Source: Promethearchaeia archaeon
Lineage (GTDB): Archaea > Asgardarchaeota > Lokiarchaeia > Sigyniarchaeales > SOKP01
Reading direction: 5' to 3'
Assembly (NCBI GenBank): GCA_029856375.1
Contig: JAHQWX010000103.1
Location: 1-6,595 of the forward strand
Length of the DNA stretch: 6,595 nt
The notes below the pieces were generated by a model, which saw only the letters and a program-made list of their open reading frames with translations, ran no database searches and was not told the DNA's origin. Positions 1 to 5,505 of this stretch are shown here, one piece after another. Each line of letters starts with the position of its first letter. Position 1 is the first letter of the stretch. The position numbers and the translations under genes were made by a program.

Positions 1-487
1 TATCTTCCCGATTTGCTTCTATAGTAAGTTCGTTTCCACTTGAATCAAATCGTATTTCTATATTTTCTCTTGAAACTCCGGGAAGCTCAACGCATACTTC
101 AACAAATTCCCTAAATTCTGTAATATCTGCATAAGGTTCAACCGAAATCTTCGAATTTTCTTCGATTTTTGCCTCGGTATCCTCCATTTTCAATTCTGGA
201 GTCAATTCAATTTCTTTCCGTTCTGGGCGCTCTGTGTAAAATTCTGGAAGTTTTCTTAAAAACTTAGAGAAAGAATCTACATCTATATCTCCCTCTATCC
301 TAAATTCAGGCTCGTTCATCCCCGTTTCATATTTATACGATATGGAATACGATTTTGCATCATCTTCATCTAAGCCCAATTCATCGGGGCTTAAATCTTT
401 GCTCATAAAACCCGAGATATTACTAAAAAAATCTTTTAATTTCTTCTTAAAATCTCTGAGATCTTCTCCAAAAATATCTTCACTCAT
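1..487 (-). CDS. Hsp20/alpha-crystallin family small heat-shock protein, 3' end outside the window
   Basis: A reading frame of 162 codons is open from ATG at 487 to the left edge, so only the N-terminal part is seen. The last ~45 visible residues look like the start of an alpha-crystallin domain: a 'YADITEFREFVEVCVELPGV' stretch, then 'SRENIEIRFD' and 'NELTIEANRE', matching the family pattern of a beta strand, an ELPGV turn, and a short strand ending in LTI.A.R. The ~115 residues before it are acidic and hydrophilic, longer than in minimal Hsp20 proteins. This recalls archaeal Hsp20 or GvpH-like proteins. Family members are ATP-independent cytosolic chaperones that form oligomers and hold unfolding proteins; GvpH acts in gas-vesicle assembly, but no gas-vesicle genes are visible here. 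The start is supported by AAAGGAA directly before the ATG and AGAGG about 13 nt upstream. The Hsp20 family call is fairly safe; the subfamily is not. Confidence 0.8.
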   Translation of the reverse strand, partial: MSEDIFGEDLRDFKKKLKDFFSNISGFMSKDLSPDELGLDEDDAKSYSISYKYETGMNEPEFRIEGDIDVDSFSKFLRKLPEFYTERPERKEIELTPELKMEDTEAKIEENSKISVEPYADITEFREFVEVCVELPGVSRENIEIRFDSSGNELTIEANRED

Positions 488-528
488 TTCCTTTAATTTT
501 CCTCTAATTTATTACATTTCAACTTATT

Positions 529-551
529 ATTGTCAATTAATAATTGACAAT
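529..551. promoter_or_regulatory. Perfect 11-1-11 palindrome upstream of the Hsp20 gene, candidate operator
   Basis: The arms ATTGTCAATTA and TAATTGACAAT are exact reverse complements separated by one base. The palindrome is centred 53 bp before the Hsp20 start codon. Its A/T-only core (TTATTAAT on the minus strand) could itself be the TATA box, which would put transcription start near 510-515 and give a leader of ~25 nt. A repressor dimer bound here would then compete with TBP. It is unlikely to be a hairpin terminator for the upstream methyltransferase gene, because no T-run follows it on the minus strand. Regulation is inferred; the symmetry is directly visible. Confidence 0.5.
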
Positions 552-572
552 TCAACCTTATAAAACTTTCGC

Positions 573-587
573 AATTAAAATAAAATG
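573..587 (-). terminator. Possible T-rich terminator of the DNA methyltransferase gene
   Basis: Just past the methyltransferase stop codon the minus strand reads ATTTTATTTTAATTG, two T4 runs without a stem. Archaeal RNA polymerase can terminate on such oligo-T tracts. The runs are short, so this is a weak call. Confidence 0.25.
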
Positions 588-591
588 GTTT

Positions 592-2382
592 TTATAAGTT
601 GTAGTAGGTCGAAAATAAGTTATCAATTATACTTACTTCGATATCAAATAAATCGAACATTAAAGCATCAATTCTATTTTTAGCTTCTGTTAAACTATGG
701 CTTCTATTTACGATCTTTTTTGATAAAGCTGTAATTTCTTCGTAAATTTCCCTCTGTTTTCGATTCTTCAAGGTTTTAGGGAAAGGAATTGGGATGCAAT
801 TTTCTATTTTGCTCTTGGACCTTTTGATTTTCAACCCCTTGGCGTTAAATATAAAATTCATCATTTTAGAATTAAGATATGCGATTAAGAAATCAAAATC
901 CGCTGGTAATCCATCGTTATGCAAAAAATAGGTGTCAGATGTAGCGTAAAATGGAGCAGTTGTGTAGCCAAATATGTTCTCCTTTGAGATGTAGGGAAAA
1001 AATATTTTTTTCTCGTTCTCGTAGAAATGTTCTAAATATCGGAGTCCTTTCATATCTCTTAATTTGTGAATTTTAATTCCTCGCCTAAGAAACATCCAAT
1101 TATTTGGAGATTCCTTGCATTGAATTAAGATTTTTTTTAACTCGTCTTCGAATTGTGATAAGTATTTCAATAAAATAGGATATTTCTTTCTCGCTTCATT
1201 TGGTTTCGAATCGAATTCTCTCTTGTCAAAAACGATCATCCAGCCCAAATAGTCGTCCCCATTGAAACTATAAGGTCTTATGCATCTGCTTTTATAAATC
1301 TTCTTGAGTCTTTTTTTTTCAAAATCATTAAGCTTGAAAAATTTTTTACCAATTTTTACAGAGAACTCCCCCTTTTTTATTAAGAGATTATCGTTTTCTT
1401 TCAGAATAAATACATCATCCTTAATGGAAATAATTCCATTTCTTATTTGAAAAAAATATTTGAGATAGAATACCTTTCCAGAATTGTCGGCACAAAGTTT
1501 TTCTATTTTCTTAATGATTTCTTCTACATCTTCTGGATATAATAAGTTCCAATTTCCATTTATTTTTAAATTATTATTTGTTATAGCACTAATGTACGAT
1601 ATTTTACCATCTAAGTCGTATTGAAACTCGTTTGAATACTCCTTAAAAGAATTAACATTCTTAAATTGGACTATTTCTATTTTTTTATTAATTCTATCTA
1701 TTTTTTCTTCTTCAGTCTTCTTCTGTAGAATAAATATACAATTGTGCTGACCTGGAGCTTCTCTAAATACTTTTAAATTAGACAAATCTACATACATATT
1801 AAGAAAGCACTCGCTAACAATGTGTGGTTTTAACTTTTTAACTCCTGTTTTGTCCCCCTTCTGTATCCAGTAGTTAGTAGTTATGAAACATAAAAGCCCC
1901 CCAGGTTTCAATTTTCGAATTCCTAAGTGAATAAACCAATAAAATAAATCCATGTTTCCACAAAAATATTCTTGACAAATTGAGTATTTGTGGCAATATT
2001 CTTGAAATATCTCGGAAGCGTAATTTTGACCGAGGTAAGGAGGATTTCCAATTATTAAATCGTATTTTTCTTCTTCGCTAGCCTCTAAAAAGTTGGAGTT
2101 CTTAATTCTTACTTTGTTCCCATAGTTATTTTGTAATATTTTATGAAAATCTTTATCAATTTCGTACGCTGTGATGTTTTTGAATCCATTGCTAAGAAGA
2201 GCGTCGATAAAAGCGCCATCACCCGCAGCGGGTTCCAATGTTGAAATCTCTGAAAAATCGAGATTTTTCAACCTATTTTTCGATTTGATTTCATCAATCA
2301 CGAGTTGAACCATAAACTCCGTAATCGACGAGGACGTAAAGTATTGTCCGTAATTCTGCTTTCGATTAGCCTTAATTGTCAT
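592..2382 (-). CDS. Solitary N6-adenine DNA methyltransferase, M.TaqI type
   Basis: The 596-residue protein has the order of parts of a gamma-class N6-adenine methyltransferase. Motif X is 'GQYFTSSSITEFMV' at 12-25. Motif I, the S-adenosylmethionine loop, is 'LEPAAGDGAF' at 49-58, and an acidic 'YEID' follows at 73-76. The catalytic motif IV is 'NPPY' at 113-116, inside 'YDLIIGNPPYLG'. The C-terminal half resembles the TaqI-like specificity domain, ending in 'FLIAYLNSKMMNFIF' and a basic segment near 'KIKRSKSKIENCIPIPFP'. It should methylate adenine in a specific DNA site; the site cannot be read from the sequence. Because the protein begins directly at motif X and is only ~600 residues long, there is no room for the fused nuclease of type IIG enzymes. 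No restriction gene lies beside it. The gene looks more AT-rich than cbiM. ATG at 2382 follows a TATA-like box closely, suggesting a near-leaderless mRNA. Confidence 0.9.
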   Translation of the reverse strand: MTIKANRKQNYGQYFTSSSITEFMVQLVIDEIKSKNRLKNLDFSEISTLEPAAGDGAFIDALLSNGFKNITAYEIDKDFHKILQNNYGNKVRIKNSNFLEASEEEKYDLIIGNPPYLGQNYASEIFQEYCHKYSICQEYFCGNMDLFYWFIHLGIRKLKPGGLLCFITTNYWIQKGDKTGVKKLKPHIVSECFLNMYVDLSNLKVFREAPGQHNCIFILQKKTEEEKIDRINKKIEIVQFKNVNSFKEYSNEFQYDLDGKISYISAITNNNLKINGNWNLLYPEDVEEIIKKIEKLCADNSGKVFYLKYFFQIRNGIISIKDDVFILKENDNLLIKKGEFSVKIGKKFFKLNDFEKKRLKKIYKSRCIRPYSFNGDDYLGWMIVFDKREFDSKPNEARKKYPILLKYLSQFEDELKKILIQCKESPNNWMFLRRGIKIHKLRDMKGLRYLEHFYENEKKIFFPYISKENIFGYTTAPFYATSDTYFLHNDGLPADFDFLIAYLNSKMMNFIFNAKGLKIKRSKSKIENCIPIPFPKTLKNRKQREIYEEITALSKKIVNRSHSLTEAKNRIDALMFDLFDIEVSIIDNLFSTYYNL

Positions 2383-2406
2383 AGTTGAAAGTGTTGAAGC
2401 TTAAAG

Positions 2407-2414
2407 TATTTATA
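2407..2414 (-). promoter_or_regulatory. TATA-like box of the DNA methyltransferase gene
   Basis: The minus strand reads TATAAATA here, about 25-30 bp before the ATG at 2382. With the usual archaeal spacing, transcription would start within a few bases of the start codon. That fits the lack of a Shine-Dalgarno sequence before this gene. Confidence 0.5.
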
Positions 2415-2439
2415 CAATAGCAAGTATTTGATATTGTTA

Positions 2440-2517
2440 TTACCTTTTATCTTTTAGGATCTCTAAAATTTCATCATATAATCCAATAAAATTTTTATGT
2501 CGGAGATCCTCTACCCT
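2440..2517 (-). pseudogene. Relic of a cbiO 3' end, frameshifted stub
   Basis: The minus strand encodes 'NFIGLYDEILEILKDKR' and a TAA stop, nearly the same as the C-terminus of the intact CbiO in this window ('NLIGSYDEILEILKDKI' and stop). At DNA level, 2451-2503 matches 3175-3228 with 50 identical bases, three A/G differences and one missing base. The missing base lies in an A-run and shifts the frame, and a TAG lies just upstream in the ancestral frame. Nothing else of the ATPase remains, so no product is expected. It sits between the start of the methyltransferase gene and the end of the ICMT-like gene. It is either the displaced end of cbiO after an insertion, or the last trace of a second ABC ATPase gene. 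Confidence 0.75.
2451..2503. repeat. Imperfect direct repeat, copy A (cbiO tail)
   Basis: This 53-bp segment is a direct repeat of 3175-3228, same orientation and about 725 bp apart. The first 25 bp are identical. Fainter similarity continues to about 2517. The pair flanks the ICMT-like gene. Confidence 0.85.
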
Positions 2518-2555
2518 TAAAAAGAAAAATAGTCTAGTTCTTTAATATTTTATTC

Positions 2556-3035
2556 TTATTCTTCGCCGTGTCTTGCATTTTTAGCGTTCTTCCTTTTGCG
2601 TTGAATCATTCTTACAATCCCTATAATAAAATTAATTCTGGGTGTTTTTAGCATGTATTTCTTATAATCTTCCCCAAATTTTTCAATATTTTGTTGTTCT
2701 TCCGAAAGGATTAATAAATAGCAGCTAATAATTGCTATAATTGTGCTAATTAAAACTATCCAATTTTGACTTAATAGAATATGAGAAAAGTACATTAATA
2801 TTACACCTAGAAACAGGGGGTGTCTTATAATACCATAAATTCCATTAGCAATAATTTGATCTGTACCTTTTCTAAAAAAGACAGCTGTAGTAAATATATA
2901 AAAAAATGCACCGATTCCGAATATTAAATAGCCAATAAACACAAAAATCTCTATAGGTGGAGGAAATAAGTTTATAATAATAATATTGAATATAAATACT
3001 AATCCAAGAATGCCTTTAAGAAATTTATCTTGCAT
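2556..3035 (-). CDS. ICMT/PEMT-like integral membrane methyltransferase
   Basis: A 159-residue, very hydrophobic protein with membrane segments at about 7-24, 30-54, 74-90 and 92-110. The family signature of isoprenylcysteine carboxyl methyltransferase and phospholipid methyltransferases is visible: 'NGIYGIIRHPLFLG' at 64-77 with the RHP triad at 71-73, then 'EEQQNIEKFGEDYKKYMLKTPR' from 112, where the paired Glu and the FG..Y..Y....PR tail belong to the S-adenosylmethionine and substrate site. Relatives methylate prenylated cysteine carboxyl groups, phospholipid headgroups or other lipid-borne groups at the membrane. The substrate here cannot be told. The length is near that of short prokaryotic members. 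The ATG at 3035 has no strong Shine-Dalgarno sequence. The gene is flanked by the two copies of the cbiO tail repeat, so it may have arrived by insertion. Confidence 0.8.
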   Translation of the reverse strand: MQDKFLKGILGLVFIFNIIIINLFPPPIEIFVFIGYLIFGIGAFFYIFTTAVFFRKGTDQIIANGIYGIIRHPLFLGVILMYFSHILLSQNWIVLISTIIAIISCYLLILSEEQQNIEKFGEDYKKYMLKTPRINFIIGIVRMIQRKRKNAKNARHGEE

Positions 3036-3089
3036 TAGATTTTCTTCATCTTCAAGTTTATTTCTAAATTTAATTATATCTAGAGTACC

Positions 3090-3097
3090 TATTTAAA
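3090..3097 (-). promoter_or_regulatory. TATA-like box for the ICMT-like gene
   Basis: The minus strand reads TTTAAATA here, ~55-60 bp before the ATG at 3035, which would leave a leader of about 30 nt. Other A/T-rich stretches are near, including the 14-bp palindrome AAATATTAATATTT at 3121-3134, so the assignment is tentative. Confidence 0.3.
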
Positions 3098-3163
3098 AGT
3101 CATTCGATCTCATAATGTTGAAATATTAATATTTAAACTGTTTTTGGATTTTGTTCGCTTCTA

Positions 3164-3991
3164 TCAGATTTTGTCTTTTAGGATCTCTAAAATTTCATCG
3201 TATGATCCAATAAGATTTTTTATGTCGGGATTTTTCAACCCCTCGATCGGATCGCCTTCAAAAACACTTTTCCCTTCGTCTATAACTAACATTTTTTCCG
3301 CCCAATTCTCGACAAAAAACATATTGTGCGTAGTAAAAAGGATAGTTAAATCTGTTTCTTTCATTAGGGACTCGAAGATATTAATGTGTTTTTTTATCGA
3401 AGTTAAATCCAAATTAGCGAATGGTTCGTCTAAAATAAGTAATTTTGGCTTCATTACAAGTAATCCTGCCAAAGCAGCTCGCTTTTTCTGCCCCCAAGAT
3501 AATTCAAAAGGAGATTTTTCCCTGAAATCCAATAAATCGACTGCTTCTAATGCCCAATTTACTCGCTCTTCAACAATTTCTTGTTCTAATTTTAAATTTC
3601 TTGCACCAAAGGCAATATCTTCTCCCAAGGTAGGAGCGAATAATTGATCGTCTGGATTTTGAAAAAGAAATCCAATTTGTTTTCTAATTTCCCAAAGCTC
3701 TTGTCGATTTCTGGTAAGTAACTTATCAAAGATTTTAATCGTACCCGATTCTGCTTTTAATAGCCCAACTAATAATCTAAGGATCGTAGTTTTCCCAGAC
3801 CCGTTATTACCAATTAACGAAAATCTAGTATTTTTTTCAATAGTAAAAGTAACATTTTTTATGGAAAATCCTCCATAACTAAAGTTTAAATCCTTAACAT
3901 CGACTAGAAGAATAGCGACGCGACCCCCAAATAAAATTGTTCGAGATTTATAAACATTGTAAGGTATATAGCAATAAACAAACAAACACAA
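3164..3991 (-). CDS. cbiO: ATPase subunit of the Ni/Co energy-coupling-factor transporter (CbiO/EcfA)
   Basis: ABC ATPase that powers metal uptake from the cytoplasmic side of CbiQ. Numbering from the TTG at 3991: Walker A 'GNNGSGKTT' 61-69, Q-loop 'FLFQNPDDQLFAPT' with Q111, signature 'LSWGQKKR' 164-171, Walker B 'LLILDEP' 184-190, switch His222 in 'FTTHN'. The Q-loop form 'FQNPDDQLF' is typical of CbiO/EcfA. All ATPase motifs are present. The start is uncertain: the frame has no ATG or GTG before the domain, only TTG at 3991 and 3985, which would add ~26 residues without family likeness and an 88-bp overlap with cbiQ. An ATT at 3911-3913, nine bases after GGGGGT, would give a 249-residue protein beginning just before 'VDVKDLNFSYGG', as expected for the family. 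The gene is translationally coupled to cbiQ. Its last ~55 bp are repeated at 2451-2503. Confidence 0.93.
   Translation of the reverse strand: MCLFVYCYIPYNVYKSRTILFGGRVAILLVDVKDLNFSYGGFSIKNVTFTIEKNTRFSLIGNNGSGKTTILRLLVGLLKAESGTIKIFDKLLTRNRQELWEIRKQIGFLFQNPDDQLFAPTLGEDIAFGARNLKLEQEIVEERVNWALEAVDLLDFREKSPFELSWGQKKRAALAGLLVMKPKLLILDEPFANLDLTSIKKHINIFESLMKETDLTILFTTHNMFFVENWAEKMLVIDEGKSVFEGDPIEGLKNPDIKNLIGSYDEILEILKDKI
3175..3228. repeat. Imperfect direct repeat, copy B (within the intact cbiO end)
   Basis: This is the 3' end of the working cbiO gene and the partner of 2451-2503. It keeps the reading frame through 'NLIGSYDEILEILKDK', whereas copy A has lost one base. Confidence 0.85.
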
Positions 3992-4704
3992 AAAATTATA
4001 AAATCAATAATTTTAATAGACTTGGATTGGAAAGATAGTCTGCCTGCAAAACCTCTCATTTTTAAGCTATCATATAATTTTTCGCTTCTCTCCATATTTA
4101 ATACTATTGTCTTTCCCATTATATAGGCGTGGGCTTTTATACGCTGCCAATAGGATGTAACTTTTTTTCCCCTCAATTCTTGAGCGTCTAAAATCTTCCT
4201 ATTAGATTCTGCGAAAACGGGGATGTAATGTAGCATAATCATGAAAGAACCTACAAAATATGTTGGCAATCTAATTTTAGAAAGAGCTTCTATAAATTCT
4301 GATTGTGTGAAAGCAGAGTAAAATCCCATAAAGATGAAAGTAACACCAAAAATTCTCGAAAAAATTAATATAGCAAGGTTTAGTCCTTCTGCGTAAATTC
4401 TAAGCACTAATCCAAAATATAATTCAAAAATTACAGTTGAACCAATATAAAAAGGTATAAAAACGGTAATTAAGAAGATGAATGGGACGAAATGTTTTAA
4501 CCTTGACAGAATTCTGATTAGACTTAATCTACAGACGAGAAAAATAATAAAGGCAATAAATACCAGCGTATAAATTAGATAAAGATCTTGCCGAAGTAGT
4601 ATAGGAACTACAAAAATGAATGGTAAAACTAAACGAATTAATGGATGAATGGTATTCAGCAAGGTTTTCTCGTGTTCATGCCGAAAGGGTAAAATAGATT
4701 CCAT
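3904..4704 (-). CDS. cbiQ: Transmembrane coupling subunit of the Ni/Co ECF transporter (CbiQ/EcfT)
   Basis: A 266-residue membrane protein with about five to six hydrophobic segments, the first after 'IHPLIRLVLPF' (19-29), matching the .HP..KL start of EcfT proteins. The EcfT cytoplasmic region is visible: 'SEFIEALSKIRLPTYF' 135-150, then the two coupling motifs 'AQELRG' 174-179 (Arg178) and 'SLKMRGFAGR' 213-222 (Arg217). These short helices sit in the grooves of the ATPase dimer and pass ATP-driven movement to the metal-binding subunit. The first motif is ELRG and the second KMRG, where the family consensus is close to ARG. cbiO follows directly and is translationally coupled. The gene is read away from cbiM, with a shared divergent promoter region. 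ATG at 4704 has no clear Shine-Dalgarno sequence, and a TATA-like TTTTTAAAG lies ~25 bp upstream. Confidence 0.92.
   Translation of the reverse strand: MESILPFRHEHEKTLLNTIHPLIRLVLPFIFVVPILLRQDLYLIYTLVFIAFIIFLVCRLSLIRILSRLKHFVPFIFLITVFIPFYIGSTVIFELYFGLVLRIYAEGLNLAILIFSRIFGVTFIFMGFYSAFTQSEFIEALSKIRLPTYFVGSFMIMLHYIPVFAESNRKILDAQELRGKKVTSYWQRIKAHAYIMGKTIVLNMERSEKLYDSLKMRGFAGRLSFQSKSIKIIDFIIFCVCLFIAIYLTMFINLEQFYLGVASLFF
3923..3928 (-). promoter_or_regulatory. Shine-Dalgarno-like GGGGGT that may set the cbiO start
   Basis: On the minus strand GGGGGT lies inside the last codons of cbiQ, nine bases before an in-frame ATT at 3911-3913. The nine-base string TTTGGGGGT occurs again before the GTG start of the PDGLE gene (5487-5495), with ten bases of spacing. 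This parallel favours the ATT as the cbiO start over the upstream TTG codons. Confidence 0.4.
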
Positions 4705-4725
4705 CTAATAATTTAAAATAAATAC

Positions 4726-4735
4726 CTTTAAAAAT
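4726..4735 (-). promoter_or_regulatory. TATA-like box of the cbiQ-cbiO operon
   Basis: The minus strand reads ATTTTTAAAG about 22-31 bp before the cbiQ start codon, which would give a near-leaderless mRNA. The whole intergenic stretch is A/T-rich and TTTATATTATAA further upstream is an alternative, so confidence is modest. Confidence 0.35.
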
Positions 4736-4768
4736 CATATTATAATATAAAATAATGTGAAACCATAC

Positions 4769-4796
4769 TTCATACTAGATTATAAAATAGTATGAA
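4769..4796. promoter_or_regulatory. 9-10-9 inverted repeat bracketing the cbiM TATA box, candidate metal-responsive operator
   Basis: The arms TTCATACTA (4769-4777) and TAGTATGAA (4788-4796) are exact reverse complements. The ten-base spacer and arm edge contain a TATA-like TTATAAAAT at 4780-4788, about 45 bp before the cbiM ATG at 4831. A dimeric repressor on the arms would block TBP. The half-site TCATAC/GTATGA is the same hexamer as in the E. coli NikR operator (GTATGA-N16-TCATAC), but the arms face the opposite way and the spacing is 14, so NikR binding is not established. A second CATACT lies just upstream at 4764-4769. No regulator gene is in the window. Confidence 0.6.
4780..4788 (+). 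promoter_or_regulatory. TATA-like box of the cbiM operon
   Basis: TTATAAAAT lies between the arms of the inverted repeat. With usual archaeal spacing the mRNA would start near 4808-4812, leaving a leader of about 20 nt before the ATG at 4831. Confidence 0.5.
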
Positions 4797-4830
4797 AACA
4801 AAAAATAAAATTCAGAATTAAGTGTTTAAA

Positions 4831-5502
4831 ATGCATATACCCGATGGATTGTTAAGTCTTCCAATAATTTTAACGCTTTGGATTATTGCAGCTGCTGTGA
4901 TAATCTTAGGATTTTTTAAGATGGGGAAGGTATTCGAAAAGGAAGATTCCGATAGATTGATCCCTTATATTGGGGTTCTTGGAGCAGTAATATTTGCCTT
5001 TCAATTTGTTAATTATCCTGTTCCAGGAGGCACTTCGGGACATTTAGTGGGAGGTACGGTGATTGCTGTTATACTAGGACCGTGGGCCTCCGTAATTTTA
5101 ATACTTATGATACTCATCATCCAAAGTTTGTTTGGAGATGGAGGAATTACCGCAATAGGTCCAAATACCTTCAACATGGGAGTTATCGGTGGCATTCTTG
5201 GCTTTTATATAGTAAAACTCTTAATTATAGCGCTCAATAAAACAAATCTCGGAAAGGAAATAAAGACTACGATTGCTACGGGTATTGGTTCTTATATAGC
5301 AATCGTATTTGCAGCTTTTGTTTGCGGAATTGAAATTGGATTGTCGGGGGAAATTCCTATCGATATTTCCATAGCAGCAATGACTTTCTGGCATTTAATT
5401 ATTGGCATTGGCGAAGGGATAATTTCAGCGTTAATAGTATTGTTTATCTACAAGGCTAAACCCGATTTAATAACAACTGAAGAATCTTTGGGGGTGTTAT
5501 AA
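4831..5502 (+). CDS. cbiM: Metal-binding membrane subunit of the Ni/Co ECF transporter (CbiM/NikM)
   Basis: A 223-residue membrane protein that binds the metal ion and carries it across the membrane. I start it at the ATG at 4831, not the in-frame GTG at 4822. The mature protein must begin 'MHIPDG', because in this family the amino group of Met1, the His2 side chain and a second His chelate the metal; three extra residues would destroy the site. The second His is in 'PVPGGTSGHLVGG' (His71). Other family blocks are 'LGPWASVILILMILIIQSL', 'FGDGGITAIGPNTFNMGVIG' and the late 'FWHLIIGIGEGIISALIV', with about six to seven membrane segments. The substrate is Ni2+ or Co2+; the sequence does not decide. 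It is the first gene of a two-gene operon with the PDGLE protein, under a promoter with an inverted repeat. Confidence 0.95.
   Translation: MHIPDGLLSLPIILTLWIIAAAVIILGFFKMGKVFEKEDSDRLIPYIGVLGAVIFAFQFVNYPVPGGTSGHLVGGTVIAVILGPWASVILILMILIIQSLFGDGGITAIGPNTFNMGVIGGILGFYIVKLLIIALNKTNLGKEIKTTIATGIGSYIAIVFAAFVCGIEIGLSGEIPIDISIAAMTFWHLIIGIGEGIISALIVLFIYKAKPDLITTEESLGVL
5490..5495 (+). promoter_or_regulatory. Shine-Dalgarno-like GGGGGT before the PDGLE gene
   Basis: GGGGGT lies within the last codons of cbiM, ten bases before the GTG at 5506. It supports that GTG as the start and indicates translational coupling. It resembles the archaeal GGAGGTGAT consensus. Confidence 0.5.
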
Positions 5503-5505
5503 AGC

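Noticed and set aside
342..563. Plus-strand reading frame of 73 codons
   Set aside because: It is opposite the Hsp20 gene and its upstream region, with a Ser/Lys/Phe-rich sequence and no domain or ribosome site.
3121..3134. 14-bp palindrome AAATATTAATATTT
   Set aside because: It is made only of A and T, and such palindromes are expected by chance in DNA of this composition; no flanking symmetry extends it.
3144..3647. Plus-strand reading frame of 167 codons
   Set aside because: It lies opposite cbiO, its protein is Ser/Lys-rich low-complexity with no domain, and the minus-strand ATPase motifs are complete. It is a shadow frame.
4822..4830. GTG at 4822 as the cbiM start
   Set aside because: It would add three residues before Met-His, whose free amino end is needed for metal binding in this family.
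5013..5195. Minus-strand reading frame of 60 codons inside cbiM
   Set aside because: It is the complement of conserved CbiM codons and has no start signals of its own.
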